Assembly (NCBI GenBank): GCA_020440025.1
Contig: JAGROX010000151.1
Location: 3,026-56,344 of the forward strand
Source: Verrucomicrobiia bacterium
GTDB lineage: Bacteria; Verrucomicrobiota; Verrucomicrobiia; Verrucomicrobiales; DEV007
Length of the DNA stretch: 53,319 nt
Reading direction: 5' to 3'
In this document: piece by piece, positions 33,283-46,300 of the stretch
Numbering within the stretch: position 1 is the stretch's first letter
How the letters are laid out: each line of letters begins with the position of its first letter
The notes under the pieces: generated by a model
What the model was told of the DNA's origin: nothing
The model's input: only the letters and a program-made list of their open reading frames with translations
Databases searched by the model: none
Made by a program: the position numbers and the translations under genes

Positions 33283-34314
33283 ATGGAATTTGTTCTCAAG
33301 AAAAAGGCCTTCATTCCGGTGAGTTCACATCTGAGTGAATATCTGGAGTCCTTCGGTCGATCCTCCGCCCTTCCTCCCGTCTATGAGGATCTGCATCGCT
33401 ACGCGGAATTGTTTCCGCTTTTCGACAAAGAGGGCAACGACACCCTCTGGAAAACCGTTCACTACGATACCGCTACCCGGGCGGAACTGAACGAGCGCCT
33501 CACCACCATCTACGCCCGATTAAAGACGGGCGAGGCTCGAGTCGTCGATCACCTCCGACTGGAGCGGGTCGACTTTTGTGATTTCGGCAATTCCCGGCCC
33601 TTTCGAATTCGGATCATCAATAATTTCAACGACAACTACGACCACTTCTACGTGAAGGTCGCCGACTCCTCTCGGATCTACGGTCTGGAACTGGAACACA
33701 TTCTCTCGCCCAATCGGATCAACTACCTCGTCAATGAGAACACCATTATCGAGGAACACATCGCCGGTGTGCCAGGAGATGTGTTTATCCGAAACTATTT
33801 CGATCATCCCGATACCAATTCTGTGCGTGTCGCCAAGGAATTCGTCAAGTTCAGCGAACGCTGCTTCTGTCGCTTGCTGGGAGACATGAGAAGCTACAAC
33901 TACGTAGTCGATATCACACCGGACTTTGAAGAGGTGCAGTATCGGGTCCGGGCGATCGACTTTGATCAGCAATCCTACGAAGGCCGGAAGGAGATGTATT
34001 TGACCCAGTTTTTCGCCGAGAACCGCGCCGTGGTGGAACGTTGCACCGAGCTACTCAACTATCCGACGATGCAACAGTATCAGAATGAAGAGCGAGCCCT
34101 GATTGCCCGCCGGGTGAAAGTCGCGCAACGCCGGCTGGATGCGATGTTCACCAGCATGCAGAAGGATGAGATTTCGCCTCCGGAGAAGGCGACTCAGTTG
34201 GCGCACGAGCTGGGTGAGTATCACCAATCTGATGCCTTTAAAAACTGTTCCACGATGAGTGAAGTCGTGATGGCGAATCTAAAGGTGTGCATTGAGAAGG
34301 CGGGGCGCCGCTGA
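33283..34314 (+). CDS. unnamed protein with hallmarks of a protein-kinase-like fold
   Basis: Not a family I can name. The start at ATG 33283 gives 343 residues; an earlier in-frame start would overlap the divergent hydrolase promoter. The order of motifs resembles kinase-like enzymes (aminoglycoside phosphotransferase/HipA type): K125 in FYVKVADSS as an ATP-binding lysine, acidic E136/E138 in GLELEHILSP, a hinge-like IIEEHIAGVPGD (155-166), a catalytic-loop candidate GDMRSYNYVV with D201 and N206, and a metal-binding IDFD (D226). There is no signal peptide or membrane segment. The region between 227 and 343 is helical and charged. It converges on the giant exoprotein gene with nine bases between the stops. 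The kinase call is inference from motif order and may be wrong. Confidence 0.5.
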   Translation: MEFVLKKKAFIPVSSHLSEYLESFGRSSALPPVYEDLHRYAELFPLFDKEGNDTLWKTVHYDTATRAELNERLTTIYARLKTGEARVVDHLRLERVDFCDFGNSRPFRIRIINNFNDNYDHFYVKVADSSRIYGLELEHILSPNRINYLVNENTIIEEHIAGVPGDVFIRNYFDHPDTNSVRVAKEFVKFSERCFCRLLGDMRSYNYVVDITPDFEEVQYRVRAIDFDQQSYEGRKEMYLTQFFAENRAVVERCTELLNYPTMQQYQNEERALIARRVKVAQRRLDAMFTSMQKDEISPPEKATQLAHELGEYHQSDAFKNCSTMSEVVMANLKVCIEKAGRR

Positions 34315-34323
34315 GGTTTTCAC

Positions 34324-37300
34324 TCACTCGGCACCCTGTACCCCGGGCTCGACGGGTTCGGACAATGCCGTCGATCCCATTTCTTCCAGCCTCATTTGGA
34401 GTTCCTCCAAATAGCGGCGGAATTCATCGTCATCGAGGGTCGGCGAATCTCCCATCGGTAGGATGTAGATGGTGCCTTGGTAATCACTACCGAAGACATC
34501 GAAACTACTCGAACCGGAAGAACCTTCCGTGTCGTAGCTGACTGAGAAATCCTCTTTCGTGCTGTCACCCCAGGGATCACGAACTTCGCGATGCTCCACG
34601 ACAAATTCCGTCTGGTCGTCATTGAAGCGATCATCCAACAGTCCCTCCAAGACGAAGCCAACCGGCACAAAGGGAGAGTTCGGTGAGAGTCGACCCGGCG
34701 TGAATCCGACGGTACCATCCGGCAGCGTCAGGAACAGTCCCAGCTCCTCGCCGGGAGTTCCAAAGATCACGATGTTGTTTCCATTCGGCCCCACCACGGT
34801 AAAGAGCGGAACGGAGCCTTCTCCAGTCCCAGCGGAACCCGCGGCCCCACCGTCGATCGCTCCGGCACTCCCAGCAGCTCCGGCCGCACCTCCCGCCGCC
34901 CCGGCAGCGCCGCCACCTGGAGTGGTCGGCACGACTGGCGGGCCTGCCTGATTTACCACCACGGTATCATAGTAGAGACTGTAGTTCCCCAGGACCGGGC
35001 TGTAATTCGCGCTGTCAGAAGTCACGGTCAGGGAAGCACGATTGGCGGCCGCATTCGACAAATTGTCATGCTCGCTCGGCATGGCTAACAGGGTGCCTCC
35101 ACCATTGACCTGATTGATGACCAATTCATCGATCTGCTGATTCATCGGATCGACATTTGCACCCGGATAGGCCAACCCATTGAGAGAGGTGCCAACCAGT
35201 TGGTTCTGTGGGCGGCCGGGAAGATACAGTCGTAGTTCGCCTCCTGGGGATGATGCCAAGACCGAATCGGCGTCACCGATCAAGGCGCCCATGCCACCAC
35301 CTGCCGCCGTCGGATTCAGGTGGCTGACCGCCACGTAGGTGTCGCCGGTGATGCTCAATGCCTGGTTGTTGAGGTCGGGGTCCAGATGACCGATCAGCCC
35401 ACCGGTGAGAGACACATCCCGCCCCGCCGTCACCTGAACATCTCCAGCCACGGTGCCCGCACCGCCCACCAATTGGGCAGGGACTGCTACCGGAGTGAAT
35501 TCCTGATCGCCATGACCGATCTTCGCATAAGCGTTGTCGCCCGCTCCGCGTGTGATTAACACATCGTTTCCGGCCGTGGCGAAAATGTCGCCGCTCTTGG
35601 CACCTCCAGCCAATCCACCGCCATTGCCGATCTGTGCGGCGGCCCACGCAGCAGCACCACCGGTCAGAACAATATCGCCACCAGCATCGGCCACCACATC
35701 GCCAGCCGTATTGAAGACGGAGCTTGAGAAGTATCCCCCGCTGCCGACCATAGCCATGGACCCGACCGCAGTATCGGAAGCTCTGAGTCGCAAATCACCT
35801 CCCGCAATCACCCGCACCAGATCATCGCTGGCACCCAGCGTATTGCCGGGAGAGTTGAACCCACCAAGACCAATCTGAGAGAAGGATCCTGCTCCGATTC
35901 CCGCAGTCAAAGCAACATCCTGGAGGGCTGCCACCTGGACGCTTCCTGTCTTGGTTCCGTTCACCTCATAACCCCCGTTTCCGATCAGGGCGAACGCGCC
36001 ATCCCCACCTCCATCGAGAGTGACGGCTCCACCATCGGCAGTGACCGTCACATCTCCATTGATCGGCGTAACGCCCACGTTCCGGCTACCGCCTCCACCG
36101 ATGATGGCGAAGCTATCGGTAGCCGCGCCAGCACTCAGCTGAACATCACCTCCCGCCGCACTAACCACCACATTTGAAGAAATCGCTCCTCCACTCATCA
36201 GACCACCGTGGCCGATCTGAGCAAAACTGCCGTCTCCGCCGCCCATCAGTGCAATGGAATCTGCTTCGACAATAACATCGCCGTCCTCAGCCCCTTGATT
36301 GCCCGTCCCACCGTGACCGATCTGCGCGGAACTTCCAGCGCCTGCTCCGCCCGTCAGAGCGACACTTCCTCCCACCGTGGCATTGATCAATCCTGCCCGA
36401 TCTCCAACGGTATTGATGCCACCGTGGCCGATGGTGCCATATGCTTGATCGCCCACACCGCCGGCCACCGCGAGATCGCCTCCCAATGTCACCTGAATGA
36501 CACCAGTCTTGCTACCGATCTGACCAATACCCCCATGCCCGATCTGAGCATAACTCTCTGCCGACGTTCCACCTTCCACCAAAACCCCTTGGACAGCCGA
36601 CACCTCAATGTCGCCAACCAAACTACCCAAAGACCGGGCGTGTCCGATTTGGGCAAAGCCTGCCAGACCGCCTGAGGTGCTTCCTTTGAGCGTGACTGAT
36701 CCACCAGCGCCTTGAGTCGCTCTCACAATCACGTTCCCCGCGAGATCGCCACTGGCATTACCGCTTCCAGCCTCGTTGACGATGCCGCCACCATTTCCAA
36801 TGAGGGCGAAACTCTCTTCCTGAGTTCCCGCAGTCAGACTCACATTGGCAGCCTCCACCTGAATCGTTTCCGAGGCATCCCCGTGGTCCCCTGAATTGCC
36901 ATGGCCACCGTTTCCGATCTGCGCATAGTTTGGAGTCAGATTGTTATTGATCCCATTTTCTCCGCCGCCGCCCTGCAGGATCACATCGCCATTCGAAGCC
37001 AGCACGGTGATGCTGCCGCGAGTGGTCGATGTCTGCTGGGCTCCACCGTTTCCGATCTGAGCGTAGCTGTCATCGTCGTTGCTACCCGATTCCGGACCTC
37101 CCGTGAGAGAGATCGTTCCATTCGCCGAGGTGACGCTGATGTCCGCACGATGGGTTCCGCTGTTCGCCAAGCCACCGTTGCCCAACTGGGCGTATCCGTT
37201 GTTTTGCGTGCCCGCAACAAGTGATATATCCCCCCCAAAGGAAGCTGAGATGAAATCATCACTGTCTCCATTGGTCACACCGCCAATCACTCCCGCTCCT

Positions 37301-40300
37301 CCGTGACCAATTTGGGAATAGTTGAAATCTCCGTTGCCTCCTCCTACCAAGGTCAGCGCACCTGCCGCACCTGATGAGGTGATCTCGATACTCCCCGTAT
37401 GAATACCACCTGAGTCTCGTCCGCCGTGTCCGATCTGGGCATGCGTATTGCTCGTCGTATTGCCAGCCGACACATTCATGCTTCCACTGAGATCCAGGCG
37501 AATGTCTCCGGTGGCGTTGCCGTCCCCGTTATATCCCCCGTGACCAATCTGCACGTAGGAAAGATTTCCACTGCCAGCATCAAGGGAAACATCCGCTGCC
37601 GCACCCAGGCGAATGTCGCCGGTTTTGGTGCCCACATCGGAATTGAGACCGCCATGACCGATCTGGGAATAGCTTTCGCTCCCCGTGCCGCCATCCAAAG
37701 TCACGTTTCCACCACCAAGCGCAACATTGTTGATGGGATCATAGTTGAGGTAAATTCCTCCCATCAGGTTTCCGTCCGACTCGTGACCACCATGACCGAT
37801 CTGAGTGTAGCCCCGAGTTCCGGCACTATTCATGTCGATTCCCCCGAGAGAAACCACGACGATGGCTTCATCGGCCAATCCCTTGTCTCCATCGTTGGAC
37901 CGACCTCCGTGGCCGATCTGAGTCCACGCATCCGTTCCGCTACCCGCATTGAGCGTGGTGGCACCGGTTGAGAAAGTGACCACATTCCCGCTAGCTGCGC
38001 CGGCGCCTGCGTCACCACCGTTCCCGACTTGGGAGTAGGTGCCCGTGGCTGATCCGCCGGCCAGAGTGATTGCCCCTCCTCCGTTGGGCAGTCCCGTGAG
38101 GGGATTCACATTCAGGAAAATATGCGCATGATCCTCTCCCGAAGCAGAACCGCCACCATTGCCGATCTGGGCGTAGGACTGTCCACTGGTTCCGCCAGCC
38201 AGGCTAATGCCATTGGCGCCACTGACCGCGATCACCTCACCGGCAAGGCCATGATTCCCAGGATTCAAATGCCCTCCATTGCCGATCTGTGCATAGGCAT
38301 CCGTCGCCACAGAGCCGCCCTGCAGGCTGACACTTCCCAGCGACGTGATCGAGATCGATCCGTTGGTGTCTCCAGCGCTCTGATCGCCACCGTGACCAAT
38401 CTGGACATAGGTATCGCTGGCGCTACCGCCGTTGAGAGCCACATCTCCGGTGGCGTTCAATACGATATCGCCACTTGCGTTGCCATCGGCCAATTCTCCG
38501 CCGTGACCGATCTGTGCATAACCATCGGTAAATGTCCCACCGTTCAGGGCCACGTTGGCTACCCTCGCAATGGTAATATCACCGCTCCGATCTGCAGGGC
38601 CTGTGCCCGCATTCCCGTCCGCCCGGGAGCCACCATGCCCGATCTGAGCATAGCTGTTGGTTCCACTGCCATTGAGGGTGATGTCGCCCGTTCCGGTTCC
38701 CGCCGCCTGGTTGATGAAGATATCGGAATCACTCGCCCCCAAGGTCATGGTGTTAAAGCCACCGTGCCCGATCTGGGCGTATGAGTTGCCCGAATTCCCC
38801 GTGTCCGCATTCAAATCGATGCCTCCAACCACATCTATCGTGATGTCCGCACCGGAAATGCTTCCCGTCGCGCCTGATCCACCATGCCCCACTTGGACAT
38901 AGCCGTTGTTGGAGTCGGCGGTAAGAACCAAATCACCACCAGCACCGAGGTTGATCAAGCCAGATGTCGTGAAGCTTCCCGTCAAACCACCATGCCCGAT
39001 CTGCGCGTAGGTATCGGTGGACCTGCCTCCGTTGAGGTAAACGGAACCCACAGCGGTCACGGCGATATCACTGACGAAAGTCCCGCCACTGCTTCTCCCT
39101 CCATGTCCGATATGAGTGTAGTTGCCCGTCGAACCACCCCCCGTCATCGAGATGTCTGCTGAAGAATTCACCGTCACTGAGCCCGTCTGATTGCCACTCG
39201 ATGACTGGCCTCCGTGTCCGATTTGTGTGTAACCTGTGGAACTGCCTCCCGTCATCGAGATACCTGAGGAAGAATCAACCGTCACCGAGCCCGTATGGTT
39301 GCCGCTGGAGGTGTGACCACCGTGACCGATCTGGGTGTAGCTCTCGCCGCCAGTTCCCCCGAGGAGGGTCACGGGTCCACCATTAAAGCTGATGTCAGCC
39401 GAATGGTTTCCGCCCGCCGTACGTCCCCCGTTGCCAACCTGAGCATAGGAACGGGTTCCGCCCCCGAGAAGACTCAAACCATTGATCGCCGAAAGACTGA
39501 TCACGTCACCAGCCACTCCATGGTCAGCACTGTTCTGGTAGCCCCCGTGGCCAATCTGAGCATAGGCATCAGATCCGACACCTCCTTGGACTGTCAACAG
39601 GCCCAACGCATCAATGGTAATGGAGCCGCTGGTGTTTCCATCATTGCCTGTGGCACCACTGTCATTTCCTCCATGCCCGATCTGGGCATAGCTGAGGTTC
39701 TGGCCGCCCGTCACCGAGACATTGTCTGCTGTCCCAATGACAATGTCCCCGCTCTTGGTTCCCGCAAGGTTTCGCCCACCATGCCCGATTTGGGCCGTGG
39801 TTCCGTAGTTCGGTTCCGCGGTGGTCTTCGTGGTGGCCAGAAGCACGACATCTCCTCCACCAGCTGCGGTGTCTGAATCTGGATCGTAGTTGAGGTAGAT
39901 GCTTCCCGAAAGGGTTCCATCGGCATCATACCCGCCATTGCCGATCTGGGCGTAGGCCCCGTAGGTCGTTCCAGCAGTATTGCCACCTGTCAGGCTGATC
40001 CCTTGGTTGGCGATCACCACGGTGGCGTCATCCAACACACCATGATTGGCTCGATTGTCATGGCCACCATGGCCAATCTGGGTGTAGGCATCTTGATCGG
40101 TGCCTCCGGTCAGGACCACCTGGTTGGAGGACACCACCCGGATATCTCCCTGCGTCGCACCGCTTCCACCGATGCCACCATGCCCGATCTGGGCGTAGTT
40201 CTGACTTTGGCTGCCTCCGTTCAGTCTGACGTTCCCGGCCCCATTGACGAGATCTCGGCCCACGATACGAATATCACCGGCTTTGGTTCCGCCCACAGAT

Positions 40301-43300
40301 AGGCCACCGTGTCCTATCTGAGCATACGCATTGCCACCCGTTCCCGCGTTGAGCGTCACATCACCCGGGTCGCAAAAGCTGATTGTGATATCCGCCGTGT
40401 CAGTGATGTTGGCACTCACAGCTCCTTTGCCTCCATGACCAATCTGGGCATAGGCATCACTGGTGCCGGCGTTGAGACTGAGACCACCGTCCTTCAGACG
40501 AACGTCGATTTCCCCGCTGATGTCTCCGCTGCCGTTGCCAAAGAATCCCAACTGGGTCGCGGCAGAAGAAGTGGCGGTGCTGGCGTTCAATTCCAGACCA
40601 TATCCATAGACCATCGTTCTTCCCAAGCGAGATCCTACCCGCAACGCTGTCGTCTGCGAGGCATCCCCGAGGTAGACCGTGCCGTTGTTGTTTCCGAAGA
40701 CACCACAATCGTTGAAGTCGAGAACCGAGGGAACTATGGCGGGAATGATCACCGGATCACATGGCACGCCAAGGTCAAGACTCGCACCAGTGCTGGAACT
40801 GCCGTCCCATCCAGCAATCAGGATGAGATTCCCGGCACCAGCGTTCTGGTAACTGTGGAGCATGGTGATGTCGCCCCCTGTCATAACGATGAAGTTGAAA
40901 CTGTTGTTTGTCGCAACGTCGGGGCCTGACAGCACGATATCGACGTCCCCAGGATTCGTGAAAACCACGTTTCCGGACCCAATGCTTCCGTTGATCATCG
41001 CGCTCAAGCCTTCGAGGGCATTGGCGGGAATGGTCTGGGAACGGTTGGCAACAACCTGATATCCATTTCCACCCAGATAATTCCCCGCTCCCTCAAGTCC
41101 GCCGGCATTGTTGGTCCGATGGTGCAGATAGGTGTTGCTGCCGACACCACCTCCATTGGTGAGGGTCAGATCTCCGTCGGCAAAATATTGGATTCCTCCC
41201 TGTCTGGTCCCCCCAGAGGTACCACTGTCGAGCACTCCGGCAGTGCCAACGCCATCACCATGACCGCCCATGGCATAGGCATTGGTCCCGGCACCGCCGG
41301 TCATCACGACACGGCCTCCAGCATCAGCACCGATGAAAATTTCGCCGGACATCGCCCCGTTCGTGTTGATACCGCCATGACCGACTTGAGTAAAACGTCC
41401 CGTTGAGGCGCCGTCACCACCTCGAAGATTCACTCCCCCACTCCCTGCGGTAACGACAATGTCCCCCCGATAGAGAGAGCTTCCTGACCCGGAAAGCGTG
41501 CCTCCATTTCCGATCATGGTGTAGGCATCGGTGCCAGCACTCTGGTTGGAATCAAGAATCACTGCCGTGGTCGCGTGGACGCAGATATCTCCCGTGAGGT
41601 TGCCTCCCGCATCGTAGCCCCCCATGCCGATCTGGGCGTAGGACTGGACCCCTGACCCGGAGATCAACTGGACGATGTCACCAGTGACTTCGATCTTATT
41701 CCCCAGCGCTCCAAGAGTCCCGGTATTCTCATGGCCGCCATGTCCGATCTGCGAGTAGTTTGGCGTATCTGCCCCCGTATTCGTGGGAGTGGGATTGGTC
41801 CCTGCCCGCAGTTCAACCAGTCCCCCGGCATTCACTGTAATATTGCCTCGGATCGTGTTGCTGGTCTGGGCACCACCATGACCGATCTGTGCGTAGGCAT
41901 CATCGCCCCCCGCTTGTCCGCCGGTCACCAGCACGTCACGGCCCGCCGTCACCGAAATGTCACCCAACTTGGTTCCGCTCGACGCCAAGCCACCATTTCC
42001 GATCTGGGCCAAAGTGTTGTTGGTGGTTCCAGCCACCACCCGCACATCGCGAGTGGCACTGACCTCAATCAACTGACCGTCGAGCCCCTTGTTTCCTGTG
42101 TCTTGAGTGCCGCCATGACCGATCATCGCCAAGGCCTCGTTTCCGGTTCCGCCCAGAACCGCCACATCCGCATCAACACCGTTGGCGATCACCGAAATAT
42201 TTCCATTGGCTGATCCGGAACCCGATCGCCCGCCGTGGCCGACTTGAGCCGTCGCATTCGAATCCGTTGCGCTGTCTGCTCCGGCTTGAATGGTGATACT
42301 TCCGTCAGCCGTGGTGATCGCGATGTTTCCCAGCTGATTGCCATTTACCAGGTTTCCACCGTGTCCCACCTTCGAGTAGGAATTGCTGCTGGGGCCGCCC
42401 ATAATGTCCACACTACCTGATCCCGTCATCGTGATGTCACCCGCCACGTCGGCATCAAAATCGTGACCGCCATGGCCGATCTGGGCATAGGCGAGACTTC
42501 CGCCAGCCTCAATCACGACATCTCCCGGATCGCAGAATGTGATGGTGATCGGAGCGCTGACGGCCGTGCTGGAGGCACTCCGCCCCCCATGACCGATCTG
42601 GGTATAGGCGCCCGACGCATTGCCTGAGTCGAGATTCAGGCCACCGCCCTGAAGGTGAAGGTCGATTCCGCCAGTGATTGCACCACCCCCATCACCATAA
42701 AATCCGAGATGAGTTGCCGCATTGCTGGTCGTGTCACTACCGAAAAGTGCAAGACTATTGCCCGCCAAAGTCGTCAATCCATCGCGGCTACCCACTCGAA
42801 CGGCACTGGTTTGCGCCGCGCTTCCCAGTGTCAGCCCCGCTCCGTTGTTCCCAAAAGAGGTGCAGGTATTGAAATCGATCGAAGCCACGGCTCCGGTAAC
42901 CACCGGGGCGCAAAAATCACCTCCAGCAAAGGTGACGCCTCCCCCCGCAAAACTTCCACTCCCATCCCAACCGGCGACCAAGGTCGTCTCACCAGTCCCT
43001 GCATTCTGATAGGAACTGAGCATCTCCAGACTCCCTCCCGTCATCAGGACAAAATTGTCCGCGGTGTTGACGTTCCTATCCAAACCCGCAGCAATGCTCA
43101 AGTCGATCTCATTAGAAAAGGCGGCCCAAATCGGACCCGTGGCAAAGTTGCCGTTGAGCATCGTATTCACGTCGACAAGCGCCGAATCGTCCACGGTGAC
43201 GCCACCATTACTGACCATCTGGAAACCATCGCCACCGAGATAGTCGACCGTCGCCAAGCCGCCGTTGGTCTGATGGAAAACGTAGGCATTGCTCCCGGCT

Positions 43301-46300
43301 CCGCCTCCATTCGCTGCCGTCAGAGCCCCATCGGCAAACAAGTGTACCCCACCTTGGCGCGTGCCGGTCGTCGAACTCGCTCCATCGCCATGGCCGAGCA
43401 TGGCATAGGAACCACTGCCGCTACCGCCATTCACCGCGATCGCTCCTCCATTTGCCGCAATCACATTCAGGTTTCCACTCATGTCACCGCCCGACAGCAG
43501 GCCACCGTGCCCGACTTGCGCGAAAGCGGAATCCCCAGCTCCGGCCGTCAAGGCCACCCCTCCCGTTCCTGTGCTGCCAGTGGTCAGGGTGACGTCGCCG
43601 GATTTGGTTCCCTGAAGATTGATACCGCCGTGTCCGACCATCGCGTAGGCCGCCTCGCCGCCGTTGGTGGCCGCATTGACCGTCGTCCCATCGGCTGAAA
43701 CGACGCAAATCTCGCCGTCGATCTCCACCAGCTCGACACTTTCGACCGCACCGCCGTGCCCGATCTGAGCGCTGCTGCCGAGGGTGCTGCCTGCCAGGGC
43801 ACCTCCACTGACCAAGTCGACACTTCCACTGGAATGGACTTCGACCTTACCGCTGAGAGTTGCCGGTCCTTCGGCGTCGTTGAGGTTGTAGGCGGAAATT
43901 CCGTCACCGCCGTGACCGATTTTCGCTCCGTTGCTGGCAAAGAAACCACCATCCAGCCCGATATTACCGCCCTCAACCAAGATGTCTCCAAACGCGTCGA
44001 AATCAGCCCGACTACCATGATGTCCGATTGAGGCGTAGCGGCCTGTTGCGAGCGCCGAATCTCCCTCCACTTGGCCACCAGCCAGGGTGATGTTGCCACC
44101 ACTGCTGCGAACGGTCACATTTGCCCCCGTCGTCGCACTTCCATAACTGACGCGTCCAGCGAGGTTGTTGATGTCTGAACCACCATGACCGATGGCGGCG
44201 TGAGCGCCGTCGTTAATGCCCCCCGTCACTGAGATGTCGCCGACCGCATTGACCGTCACGTTTCCAGTAGCACCCGCCCGCAACTCATAGGTCGGTGCAG
44301 GACCTTGGCCTGTTGGTGCGGCCAGCGCCACCTGCTGCATCACGAGCGCATCAAGGGCCAAGCCATCTTCCCTAGCAATCGCCCGGACCGTGTAGGTGCC
44401 CGGTGAGTTAAACGTCCAAGTGGTCGCGGTTCGAGGAGTGGCCCCGGCATTGTTAGCTTCGGCGGCTCCCGTCAAGGACCATGCCGGATTGTCGAAATTC
44501 GAGTTGCCGCCTTCGGCATATTCATACCAATCGGCGATCGCTCCTCCATTTCCGTCTTTCAGCTCGACCACATCGAAAAAGATCGAATCACTACCGCCAT
44601 CGTATCCTGTCCACCGGGGAAAGAATTGATAGGTGCCTGGATTCGTGACGGTGATCTGGTAGGTGACTTCGCGTCCCGTGGTCAAGGGGCCGACGCCACC
44701 AGCGCCCTCCTCCAACTGCAGGTAAACTCCACCCCGAGGATTGTTAAACAAACCCGGTCCCGGGAACGGATCGGCCCCAGTGGGAACCACGACCCAGCGA
44801 TTGCTCGGATTCGTCAGATAGCTTTCGGCCTCAATGACGATCTGGCCATTGACCTCCACGAAGTTGTTCCCGTAGCCAGCCGTAGCTCCCTGAAGAGAAT
44901 GCCCGATCTGTCCAAAATTGTTGGTTCCAATCGAACTATCTCCAGCGGTTCCTCCGGCCAGTACATTGACCGCTCCACCGGCATCGACACCGATATCGCC
45001 ATCGTAGTAACCCGTCGAAAAGAGCCCCCCATGTCCGACCAGGGCATAGGATGCGTCGCCTCCTCCGGCGATCACGTCGACGTTGCCACCCGCGGTCAGA
45101 TTGATCGCTCCGGTTCCGTTTCCAAGGGAATTGATACCCCCGTGACCGATCTGGGCGAACTGACCCTCGGCTCCGAGGCTGCCACCGAGAACCGAGATCG
45201 CTCCGGCACCGGCATCGACATCGATCTGTCCCGTCATGTTTCCGGCACTGTCGTAACCCCCGTGACCGATCTGGGTATAGGCCCGGTCGCCGAGGCGTGT
45301 GCTGGAATCCACTGATACCCCCGTGGTCGCGCTGACAGAGATGGCGCCATCACGAGAGAAGTTTCCCGTCTCGGCGCCGCCGTGCCCGATCTGCGCGGAA
45401 CTGAAGCTGTGGTCGCCCGCCGTTTGCAAGGAATTGGCATCATCTCCTCCGCCATTTCTCAGGGTCACGGCACCACCACCCGTACTGACGGTAATCGCAC
45501 CATCGGCGGCACCCGTTGCGCGGAATCCCCCATGACCAATCTGGGCTGCGGTCAACTCGTGGATAATTCCACCTGAAAGCGAGATGTTTCCTGCCGTGGT
45601 GATGGCAGAGATCGCCCCACTCTTGGTTCCGTCAGCCAGATCACCCCCGTGACCGATCAATGCGTAGTTGTGATCCCGACCGCCCCCGGTCACGGAAATC
45701 CCCGTGGCGGCATTGAGCTGAATCGGTGCAGTGCGGCTCCCGTCTCCGGCATATCCCCCCAGTCCGATCTGGGCATAGGCCTGACGCCCATCCTGATTGG
45801 ACGAACCCGCATTGCCAGCAGTGACTTCAATAGCTCCCGCAGAAGTCGTCACCTCGATCGAGGTGGCACTCATGTTCCCGTTTGCCCCAAATCCGCCGTG
45901 CCCGATCTGGGCAAAAGTGATGTCATTCGTGCCACCCACCAAACGGATGTCATTCACTGCGGTAACTTGAACCTGTCCGCTGTGATTCCCGCTGGCGCCA
46001 TGGCCGCCATGGCCGATCAGCTTGTAGGCGCCATCCCGGACTCCCTGCAACAGGGTAACCTCATCAGCACTGGTGACCGTGATGTCACCGCTGTGATTGC
46101 CAGTTGCCGAAGTGCCCCCATGTCCGACTTGGGCGTAGGCAAATTCACCGCCACCCCCACCATTGCCCCCAACGAGGTCCAGGCTTCCTGCCGTGATATC
46201 GATCGTGATATTCCCGTCGTTGTCGCCGACGTTTTCGTTCCGACCGCCGTGCCCGATCTGAGCATAGCTCTCTCGGCTCAAACCCGCGCGGACCACGACA

